DNA from: CAJXNP01 sp050305935
GTDB taxonomy: Bacteria; Bacteroidota; Bacteroidia; Cytophagales; Cyclobacteriaceae
Length of the DNA: 64,000 nt
Reading direction: 5' to 3'
Assembly (NCBI GenBank): GCA_050305935.1
Contig: JBNLGG010000004.1
Span: forward strand, 1 to 64,000
Translations under genes and position numbers: made by a program
The notes under the pieces: generated by a model
Databases searched by the model: none
What the model was told of the DNA's origin: nothing
The model's input: only the letters and a program-made list of their open reading frames with translations
Shown: positions 25,289 to 32,291 of the stretch, piece after piece
Position numbering within the stretch: position 1 is the stretch's first letter
Layout: every line of letters starts with the position of its first letter

Positions 25289-27331
25289 ATGACAAGATGG
25301 GTGTTAATTAGCCTTTTACTACTGAATTTTCTACCCCGCCTGGTGCTGGCAGAAAGGGTCTTGCCACATCATTTTGCGGACAGTATCGAGGTTAAACTGA
25401 TTTTGGTGGATGATGCAGAAAAAGTAGGCCTGCTTAATGACCTGGCAGAATACTATGTGAGAAACTACCCTGGCAAAGCCCTTGAAAACTCCAAAAAGGC
25501 ACTCGTATTGGCTCGTAGGCTTAATGACAAAAAAAATGAATCGCGGGCCTTGCGAAATGTAGGCATTTCCCAGCAACATTTGATTGCCGAATATGACAGC
25601 GCTCTTTTTTACTGCTTTGAAGCTTTAAAGATCAGTGAGCCCAACAATCTCTTCATTGAAACGATCGAAAACCACATCGCTATCGCAAAGGTCTATAATG
25701 AGGTGGGAAATTATTCTAAAAGTATAGATTACCTCACCAGGGCCGAATTGATTACATCTACCATCACGGACTACAAGGATGCTGTTCAAATAAAAATATT
25801 AAAATCGCAATCTTTCCTAAACATCGAGCTTTATAACGAATCCATTGAAGAGTTAAAGGGAGCTTTGAAAATTTGCAAGCTCCATGATATGTTACTGGAA
25901 GAAGCCCAGGTCAGGATGGCAAGCGCGGATCATTATCTATCCATTGTTAATGAAGACCTCGCCTACGAGCACCTGAAAATAGCGCTGGACATTGCCAACA
26001 AAAAAGGGCAGGTGGATGATATATCAAACGCTTTAAATTTACTAGCTCACTACCATACCACCTTTAACAGGCCGGAAATGGCGATTGAACCATTACAGAA
26101 AAGCCTGGAGCTTCGACAGTACCTGGGCGACCCCAAGGGTATCGCCGAATGCTATTTTTTTATTGGTTTCAATTACAATAAAATGGGTGAATTTAATACG
26201 GCCATCACCTACCTGGATGAAAGTAAAAAAATCTGCGAACAGATCAATTACAAAAGAGTTCTCAGGCGATGCTATAACCAGCTCTATAATTCATATTCAA
26301 ATCTGGATGACTTTGAAAAAGCAACAGAAAACCGGGATTTATACGTTTCCATCACCGAGCTGATCTTTGCAGAAGAAAGCGAACGCCAGATCGCCGAGCA
26401 GCAGGCAAAATTTGATATTGAACAAAAAGATAAGGAAATCCAATTGCAGCAGGAGCGCCTTGACTTGCGTAGCCAACAATATGAAAAACAACGAAAGTAC
26501 AATATCGCTTTGGTTTCCATCACATTGCTATTGCTGACACTTGGAGGATTGTTGTACAAAAACTATCGGGACAAGAAAAAGATCAACATCCAGCTGGCTC
26601 AAAAAAATGTCACCATTTCAAATCAAAATGAAAAATTACAAAACCTCAACAATACGAAGGACAAATTCTTTTCTATCATCGGGCATGATCTTAAAGGCCC
26701 GCTAAATTCTCTCACGTCCTTTCTCAATCTCCTGAAAAACCATACCTCGTCGTTATCAGAAGCTGAAATAAAAAACCTTGCCGTCGAACTGGATAAATCT
26801 GTTGACAATCTCCGTTCGTTGTTAGAAAACCTCCTTACCTGGGCCCGATCTCAAACGGGCAATATTGAAATCAAACCTCAAACCATCAACATATATCCTC
26901 TCGTCAGGGAAAACATTGAGCTGCTGCGAAACCAGGCAAATGAAAAAGGTATCGAACTATCCTACAAAGGAAACGGAGAAATAGTGGCAAGGGCCGACCA
27001 AAATTCGGTGAGTACGGTAATCAGAAACCTGATATCCAATGCGATCAAATTTACCCATGCGCATGGAAAAATTGATGTTGTCGTAGAAGAATGGAAGGAC
27101 GCCATTGAGGTCTCTGTGATTGACAATGGAGTGGGGATGACAAAGGATGTCATCAATCAGCTTTTCACCGTTGGCTCCAAACATACGACATTGGGTACCA
27201 ATAAAGAGAAAGGCACTGGCTTGGGATTAATATTGTGCAAGGAGTTTATTGAAAAAAACGGTGGAAAGATCATGGTGGCGAGCACACCTGGATCAGGTTC
27301 CAGATTTTCGTTTAGTCTACCCAAAAATTGA
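25289..27331 (+). CDS. TPR sensor histidine kinase (orphan)
   Basis: 680 residues. A signal peptide (residues 1-21) leads to about 350 periplasmic residues of TPR-like helices (for example AEYYVRNYPGKALENSKKAL and IGFNYNKMGEFNTAITYLDE). A coiled coil and one membrane helix near 403-422 follow. The cytosolic kinase has H-box SIIGHDLKGPLNSL near 465, N-box NLISNAIKFTH near 580, VIDNGVGM near 610 and GTGLGLILCKEF near 645. No response regulator or DNA-binding domain is adjacent, so its partner is unknown. A TATCTTTT sequence upstream, near 25228, is one mismatch from the -7 consensus. The stop overlaps the open frame of the polyphosphate kinase gene. Confidence 0.93.
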   Translation: MTRWVLISLLLLNFLPRLVLAERVLPHHFADSIEVKLILVDDAEKVGLLNDLAEYYVRNYPGKALENSKKALVLARRLNDKKNESRALRNVGISQQHLIAEYDSALFYCFEALKISEPNNLFIETIENHIAIAKVYNEVGNYSKSIDYLTRAELITSTITDYKDAVQIKILKSQSFLNIELYNESIEELKGALKICKLHDMLLEEAQVRMASADHYLSIVNEDLAYEHLKIALDIANKKGQVDDISNALNLLAHYHTTFNRPEMAIEPLQKSLELRQYLGDPKGIAECYFFIGFNYNKMGEFNTAITYLDESKKICEQINYKRVLRRCYNQLYNSYSNLDDFEKATENRDLYVSITELIFAEESERQIAEQQAKFDIEQKDKEIQLQQERLDLRSQQYEKQRKYNIALVSITLLLLTLGGLLYKNYRDKKKINIQLAQKNVTISNQNEKLQNLNNTKDKFFSIIGHDLKGPLNSLTSFLNLLKNHTSSLSEAEIKNLAVELDKSVDNLRSLLENLLTWARSQTGNIEIKPQTINIYPLVRENIELLRNQANEKGIELSYKGNGEIVARADQNSVSTVIRNLISNAIKFTHAHGKIDVVVEEWKDAIEVSVIDNGVGMTKDVINQLFTVGSKHTTLGTNKEKGTGLGLILCKEFIEKNGGKIMVASTPGSGSRFSFSLPKN

Positions 27332-27378
27332 TTTATTTCGGTTTAATGGTGAAATTACTCTACAATTCCACACCAGCC

Positions 27379-28287
27379 ATGAACAAAAATAAGACCTCAG
27401 ACAGTTTGCCCAAAGCAATTGAAAATAACCATTCAGGTAAACATGACTTGGATTCAGGGGCCAAAAAGAAAAAAATCAATGTCCCAAGAGGGCACAAGGG
27501 AGAAAAGAAGGGCAGGCTAACCAGGAAGGCATACGAAAAAGAAATTTCCAGGCTTCAGGTGGAATTAGTCAAGCTCCAGGAATGGGTGAAGCTTGAGAAG
27601 AAAAAGATTGTCCTGATCTTTGAAGGCAGGGATGCTGCTGGAAAAGGCGGCGCCATTAAAAGGATCTCAGAAAAATTAAATCCCAGAGTGTGCAGAATTG
27701 TTGCTTTAGGCGTACCAACAGAAAAGGAAAAAACCCAATGGTATTTTCAGCGCTATGTGCCTCATCTCCCTGCGGGTGGGGAAATTGTACTTTTTGACAG
27801 AAGCTGGTATAACCGGGCCGGGGTGGAAAAAGTCATGGGATTTTGTACGGAAGAGGAATACCAGGAATTTTTACGCGCTACTCCAGAGTTTGAGCGCATG
27901 CTGGTCAATTCAGATATTATCCTCTTAAAATATTGGTTTTCCATTTCAGATGACGAGCAGGAAAAGCGATTTAAGCAACGCATTAAAAACCCGGTTAAGC
28001 GATGGAAGTTTAGCAAGATGGATCTGCAATCGAGGGAAAAATGGGTGGAATATTCGAAAGCAAAGGATGCTATGTTCCACTACACAGACACTCGTCTCTG
28101 TCCCTGGTTTGTAGTTGATGCCGACGATAAAAGAAGGGCAAGATTAAACTTCATCGCCCATTTTCTGAGTAAAATCCCCTATGAATATAAGGAGGAACCA
28201 AAAATAGATTTGCCGCCATTGACAACTGACGACTCCTATAAAAGACCTCCGGTGAATGAACAAAACTGGGTACCCGAAATTTATTAG
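27379..28287 (+). CDS. ppk2: polyphosphate kinase 2 (PPK2) family protein
   Basis: 302 residues from the ATG at 27379; the frame is open to 27328 with another ATG at 27346. The enzyme uses polyphosphate to phosphorylate nucleoside mono- or diphosphates. It shows the Walker A-like EGRDAAGKGGAIKRI near residue 90, FDRSWYNRAGVEKVMGF near 140 and a lid region with KRFKQRIKNPVKRWKFS near 195. Its single domain and length fit class I PPK2. The N-terminal 50 residues are lysine rich and poorly conserved. It follows a histidine kinase with no real gap, so both may share a transcript that links stress sensing to nucleotide supply; that link is an inference. Confidence 0.93.
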   Translation: MNKNKTSDSLPKAIENNHSGKHDLDSGAKKKKINVPRGHKGEKKGRLTRKAYEKEISRLQVELVKLQEWVKLEKKKIVLIFEGRDAAGKGGAIKRISEKLNPRVCRIVALGVPTEKEKTQWYFQRYVPHLPAGGEIVLFDRSWYNRAGVEKVMGFCTEEEYQEFLRATPEFERMLVNSDIILLKYWFSISDDEQEKRFKQRIKNPVKRWKFSKMDLQSREKWVEYSKAKDAMFHYTDTRLCPWFVVDADDKRRARLNFIAHFLSKIPYEYKEEPKIDLPPLTTDDSYKRPPVNEQNWVPEIY

Positions 28288-28821
28288 CTATTCGTCCGGT
28301 GAAAGCTCTTTTTTAAAGTCATATTTAGCTTTTTCCGATTCTTTCAGTGTGCTGCTGAGAATGTTTTTGTTTTCTATTTTATCAAGCCAATAATTAAATC
28401 CGCCTTTTAGTACATAGATATCCTCATAACCAAGTTGTTTGAGCAACACCCAGAGTTCAGCAGATTTTGCCTCATCATCTGTGTAAATAACCTTCTTGCC
28501 TGTGGATTTGAAGTAGGCCGAGTTTTCATCGTCGAGCACCCTCTGATAAGGAATATTAATCGCATTAGTAATATGATCCAGCAAATAAATATCAGGAGAC
28601 CTAAGATCTAATACTTTTACATCCAGTACTTCCGAATCAATGTCCCGTTTTAATTGCTCGGGTTCATAAAAAAAGTTTCCTTCTGATATGAATTCATGAA
28701 CTTTTTCTGCGCTCACAACTATCTTATTTTTGTTTTTTTCCCGCAAAGAAAGTGCAATCAGACTTATCATTATCAGGATAACGACCGCACCTAAGCCAAT
28801 AATAAATTTTCTTCCTTTCAT
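28288..28821 (-). CDS. membrane-anchored rhodanese-like protein without catalytic cysteine
   Basis: 177 residues. An N-terminal helix (residues 5-27) anchors a single rhodanese domain, probably in the periplasm. The domain pattern is intact (VLDLRSPDIYLLDHITNAIN, then LGYEDIYVLKGGFNYW), but the active-site loop reads IYTDDEAKS where an active enzyme has Cys, and the whole protein contains no cysteine. It therefore cannot form a persulfide and probably has a binding or regulatory role. It is last in the sulfur cluster, 12 bases after another rhodanese-like gene. Function inferred from neighbours only. Confidence 0.85.
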   Translation of the reverse strand: MKGRKFIIGLGAVVILIMISLIALSLREKNKNKIVVSAEKVHEFISEGNFFYEPEQLKRDIDSEVLDVKVLDLRSPDIYLLDHITNAINIPYQRVLDDENSAYFKSTGKKVIYTDDEAKSAELWVLLKQLGYEDIYVLKGGFNYWLDKIENKNILSSTLKESEKAKYDFKKELSPDE

Positions 28822-28833
28822 GACACTATGAAT

Positions 28834-29448
28834 TTAGCTACAACCTCCCTGTACCATCTTTTTCTTCCTGGTTGGGATCGGTTTAATATTGGTACCGGTA
28901 TTTGTTTGTTGAGTCGCCTTTCCTCCTTTGAAAAATTGCTGTGCGGCCAGTCTTCTTTGATACAAACGATGCGCGTCATCTCCTTCGATTCCGGCAGGCT
29001 GTTTTGCCATCAGGACAACATCAAACCATTTATTTAAACCACCCTCTAGTACAAAATTATTTTTAAATCCCCTTTGCCGGGTCAGGATCAATGCCTGACT
29101 GGCCAGTGTACTTCCGTTTGAATAAAAGATATTTTTTCTAAGATCCTGATCAATGTATGCGATCCAGTTTTCGGTAAACAAACTGTCAAAAGGAATATTG
29201 ATTGCTCCCGGAAGGCTGAACTTTTTAAACTCATCGGCTGACCGAATATCAACCAACATAAATTCCGGATCATTATTAATGATGATATCAGTTAGCTCAT
29301 CACTGGAAATCTTATAGGTACCAAGATTGATTTCCTGTAACAGCTCATTGGCATTCAGCCGAATGGAAGAATTTTTCTTTTGAGGAAGCATAGCTGCAAT
29401 GGCAGATAGCGAAACCAGAACAATGGACAATATAATTCGTGCTCTCAT
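28834..29448 (-). CDS. exported rhodanese-like protein with a lone C-terminal cysteine
   Basis: 204 residues. A signal or anchor helix (residues 4-22) precedes a rhodanese fold (LVDIRSADEFKKFSLPGAIN near 70, GFKNNFVLEGGLNKWF near 125). The active-site loop is FYSNGSTLAS, with Ser where Cys is expected. The only cysteine is the penultimate residue, on a basic, glycine-containing tail (RKKKMVQGGCS). A tail cysteine could carry sulfur in place of the normal site, but this is a hypothesis. The gene is 10 bases from the YeeE-like gene upstream and 12 from the second rhodanese-like gene. Confidence 0.85.
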   Translation of the reverse strand: MRARIILSIVLVSLSAIAAMLPQKKNSSIRLNANELLQEINLGTYKISSDELTDIIINNDPEFMLVDIRSADEFKKFSLPGAINIPFDSLFTENWIAYIDQDLRKNIFYSNGSTLASQALILTRQRGFKNNFVLEGGLNKWFDVVLMAKQPAGIEGDDAHRLYQRRLAAQQFFKGGKATQQTNTGTNIKPIPTRKKKMVQGGCS

Positions 29449-29458
29449 AGCTAATTCA

Positions 29459-30061
29459 TTAAACTTCTTTCATGATATCATCCCGACTGAATTTCTTTTC
29501 TGCTTTTTCACCCAACCAAAACATAACCAAAGCCATCACAACTACCGCCAAGGCAATGACACCGTCTTTTACATTCAGCACGGTTGACAATTTTGGCGAA
29601 CCCAAAAAGCTCTTATTATATAATTCTTCCCACCAGGAATAAGTTTCTCCGAAAATCAAAATCCCGATCAGGCTACCTCCAATAAAAACCATCGCATCTA
29701 TTTTGCCTATGGCGGCAGCACAAACCGAGGTGCCAGGACAAAAACCTCCTACAATAAATCCCGCCCCCATGATCACTCCTCCTACAATCGCCGATTGAAT
29801 ATAATATTGGTTAACATAAACGATGCTCATATCGATCAACTCCAAATAATTGAGAAAAAGTAATCCCAACATTGCCGTAATAGCTGCCGTGAAGAATACT
29901 TTTAAAACGGTAATGTCGTATCCATAAAACATCCCGGCCAATTTTCTGCTGCTGGAAAACCCTGCCTGTTCAAGAGCAAACCCGAAACCCAATCCGATCA
30001 AAAACGCGATCAGCAGGTTTAATTCCTCTGAAATACCGTGTACTGGAATAATAGGTCCCAT
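29459..30061 (-). CDS. YeeE/YedE family sulfur transporter subunit (half 2)
   Basis: 200 residues with five or six membrane segments. YeeE/YedE (TsuA-type) proteins move thiosulfate or related sulfur compounds across the inner membrane through conserved cysteines. The visible motif is GGFCPGTSVCAAAIGK near residue 115, and GFGFALEQAGFSSSRKLAGMF near 22 is a second family signature. TsuA is a single chain of about 330-350 residues; here two shorter genes of 200 and 170 residues appear to supply the two halves. It lies between its partner and two rhodanese-like genes. Confidence 0.85.
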   Translation of the reverse strand: MGPIIPVHGISEELNLLIAFLIGLGFGFALEQAGFSSSRKLAGMFYGYDITVLKVFFTAAITAMLGLLFLNYLELIDMSIVYVNQYYIQSAIVGGVIMGAGFIVGGFCPGTSVCAAAIGKIDAMVFIGGSLIGILIFGETYSWWEELYNKSFLGSPKLSTVLNVKDGVIALAVVVMALVMFWLGEKAEKKFSRDDIMKEV

Positions 30062-30128
30062 AACTATTTTTATTTTTTATTCAATCTCAAATACTATTAA
30101 CTCAATAACTCCTAACTAATTACCACAT

Positions 30129-30641
30129 CTAAATCCAATTCTTTCTAAAAAAATAAGCTAGCGCGAAGGCCGTCCCGAAGATGGCCATCATCGTCACGAA
30201 GCCCGCAACAGAGAGCACGGCCATTCCGCTTAAAGCAGCACCACTTGTACACCCTCTTCCTAGTTGCGACCCGAAACCAAAAAAGGCTCCTCCTATCAGG
30301 GCAAAAATCAGCCTCCTCCTACTGGTAATTTTTGGTGATCGCTCCACCTTCCAGGTAAGTCTGCCCGAAATAGCACCTGAAATAAATCCTCCAACCAATA
30401 CTCCAAAAACCTCCAATACCAGCCATGTTTTCAATGGGCTGTGTTCAGGAGTAACATATTTGGAATAAAATCCTGACTCCTCAACATGCTTGGCTGACAC
30501 TTCTTCCATACCTGAAACCACCACACTTTTCATTGCGCCACTCGCTCCCAAGCCACGACCTGTTAAATAGAAAGAAGCAAGAAGAACCAAACCAAGTAGA
30601 ACACCGGCCAGGTAGGGATTCATGTATTTTCGCTTTTTCAT
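30129..30641 (-). CDS. YeeE/YedE family sulfur transporter subunit (half 1)
   Basis: 170 residues with about four membrane segments. The cysteine signature is GSQLGRGCTSGAALSGMAV near residue 128, matching the YeeE/YedE GRGCTSG motif. It is the first gene after a large inverted repeat that separates it from the NrfD gene, so it may be expressed at a different level from the molybdoenzyme operon. It probably forms a heteromeric transporter with the 200-residue partner 67 bases downstream. The exact sulfur species is not predictable. Confidence 0.85.
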   Translation of the reverse strand: MKKRKYMNPYLAGVLLGLVLLASFYLTGRGLGASGAMKSVVVSGMEEVSAKHVEESGFYSKYVTPEHSPLKTWLVLEVFGVLVGGFISGAISGRLTWKVERSPKITSRRRLIFALIGGAFFGFGSQLGRGCTSGAALSGMAVLSVAGFVTMMAIFGTAFALAYFFRKNWI

Positions 30642-30673
30642 ATTCTGATATTTTTAATATTTGACATCTTGTT

Positions 30674-30725
30674 TTGAGAATAACCCGGCACATTATTTAA
30701 GTTCGTGCCGGGTAACAATTCTCAA
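30674..30725. repeat. large imperfect inverted repeat between the NrfD and YeeE genes
   Basis: Two nested arms pair: TTGAGAAT (30674-30681) with ATTCTCAA (30718-30725), and ACCCGGCAC (30683-30691) with GTGCCGGGT (30705-30713), around a 13-base loop. There are 17 pairs in total. No T-run follows on either strand, so it is not a classical terminator. It may protect or process mRNA, or bind a regulator. Confidence 0.7.
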
Positions 30726-30803
30726 TATTCAACCATGTAACCTACTATTTATGTCATAGTCTCCCGACTAATGAATTCTGTAATTTTATTCAAATATTTA
30801 TTT

Positions 30804-31745
30804 TCAATATAAGTACCTGCTTGCCTGACCAGCATAAGCAATTATAAACCTCAGCATGATGTTACCAAACAAGATCATCACGGCTGGTAAATAAGCCGGA
30901 ATGTGATGTCCCCTTAATTCCCACCATTCCAAAAAGGCCGGGATGATCATCCCAATGAAGACCACAAATATCCAGAAGGGCAAGGTGTAAGGTCCACCCA
31001 AAAACAATTGTGCAGCTTCTATCTGTACCTGAGTACTCGCCATAAAACCCATAAAAAGGTGAATGACAAAGAACAGCTCCAGGGCGATAAGTATTAAATC
31101 GAGCTTACTAAATAGCCTCCTCTCCAGTTCATTCCGGCTCATCATCATAATTAAAGCAGCGCCTGCCGATAAGCCTGATGTGAGAAATAGTGGCCCTAAT
31201 ATAGATGTGTTCCATAATGGCCTCGCGTTAAATGCACTTAGTAAAATTCCTGTGTAGATTCCGAGAATTACACTGAAAAGGACCAGTATCCAAGCCATTT
31301 CCTTTCTTTTAGATTGAAAGAATTGGATGATATTTCTAAGCCAATCAAACTTCCAGTCCCACTTAGGGTAAATGTCTTGTAAATAAGTGGCACTCCAAAT
31401 GATAGAAAGAGGTGTTACAACCATCAGTGTCCAGGCACCCCAGGACATAGGCGACTGAAATTTAATATTGGTATAAAGTTGCCAAAAATAGGCTTTGTGA
31501 TGTAAGTCTAAAAAAAGGGCTCCAAGTCCTAGAATCAGAAATATCGGTGTTAAAAGTGGAGCCCACTTTACTGCAGCTTTGTATTCATTTTCTTTACCCT
31601 GCAGATAAAATAAGGAGGCAAAAAATAAAACTCCTGCGGCCAATCCGCCAAGGAACAAATACAGGGGGATCTCCCAGCCCCATATGTGAAGATTGGGATC
31701 AATGTATTCATTTAATCTTCCGCTGACTATTAATTCTTCTTTCAT
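30804..31745 (-). CDS. NrfD/PsrC-type membrane subunit of the molybdoenzyme
   Basis: 313 residues with about eight membrane helices, beginning IWGWEIPLYLFLGGLAAGVLFFASLFY, a typical NrfD/PsrC start. These subunits exchange electrons between the quinone pool and an Fe-S subunit on the periplasmic side. It is 12 bases after the Fe-S gene and completes a PsrABC-like complex. Direction of electron flow (reduction of polysulfide or thiosulfate, or oxidation of a sulfur compound) cannot be read from sequence. Confidence 0.9.
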   Translation of the reverse strand: MKEELIVSGRLNEYIDPNLHIWGWEIPLYLFLGGLAAGVLFFASLFYLQGKENEYKAAVKWAPLLTPIFLILGLGALFLDLHHKAYFWQLYTNIKFQSPMSWGAWTLMVVTPLSIIWSATYLQDIYPKWDWKFDWLRNIIQFFQSKRKEMAWILVLFSVILGIYTGILLSAFNARPLWNTSILGPLFLTSGLSAGAALIMMMSRNELERRLFSKLDLILIALELFFVIHLFMGFMASTQVQIEAAQLFLGGPYTLPFWIFVVFIGMIIPAFLEWWELRGHHIPAYLPAVMILFGNIMLRFIIAYAGQASRYLY

Positions 31746-31757
31746 TTTCTTGTCGTA

Positions 31758-32291
31758 TCAAATGAGAAAATAGAGTTGTGGATCGGTACCTGCTTCGGGA
31801 ATCAGGGTTTTAAATTTCCTTTTCTTCAAAACCTTTGAAACATCACTTTCCGGATCATCCAAATCCCCGAAATACAAACATTTGGTTGGACAGACATCAA
31901 CACATGCCGGTTTCTGTCCTTTTTGCACACGATGAATGCAGAATGTACATTTATCAACATAGCCCTCCGGATGCGGATATCTGGCATCATATGGGCAGGA
32001 AGCTATACATGCACCGCAACCAATACAATCTTCGTGGGTGACCAATACAATTCCTCCATCACTATAATGACTCGCTCCCGTAGGACAGCAGCGTACACAT
32101 GGCGAATTCGCACAATGGTTACATCGTTCTGACCTAATTTCCAGCTCTAATTGAGGATATGTTCCATCGACTGATTCCACAATCCAATCACGGCAATATC
32201 CTATGGGTACATTATTTTCAGTTTGGCATGCGACCACACAATCGCTGCACCCCACACATTTCTTCGTATCAACTGCCATTGCGTATCTCAT
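31758..32291 (-). CDS. 4Fe-4S ferredoxin subunit (PsrB/PhsB/NrfC type)
   Basis: 177 residues with four cysteine clusters: CVGCSDCVVAC near residue 12, CNHCANSPCVRCC near 57, CIGCGACIASC near 89 and CTFCIHRVQKGQKPACVDVC near 117. This four-cubane arrangement passes electrons between the molybdenum subunit and the NrfD membrane subunit. It has no signal peptide, so it is presumably carried across the membrane bound to the Tat-exported subunit. Its ATG overlaps the stop of the molybdoenzyme gene by four bases. An ATG at 32279 (MAVDTKKC) is an alternative start. Confidence 0.92.
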   Translation of the reverse strand: MRYAMAVDTKKCVGCSDCVVACQTENNVPIGYCRDWIVESVDGTYPQLELEIRSERCNHCANSPCVRCCPTGASHYSDGGIVLVTHEDCIGCGACIASCPYDARYPHPEGYVDKCTFCIHRVQKGQKPACVDVCPTKCLYFGDLDDPESDVSKVLKKRKFKTLIPEAGTDPQLYFLI

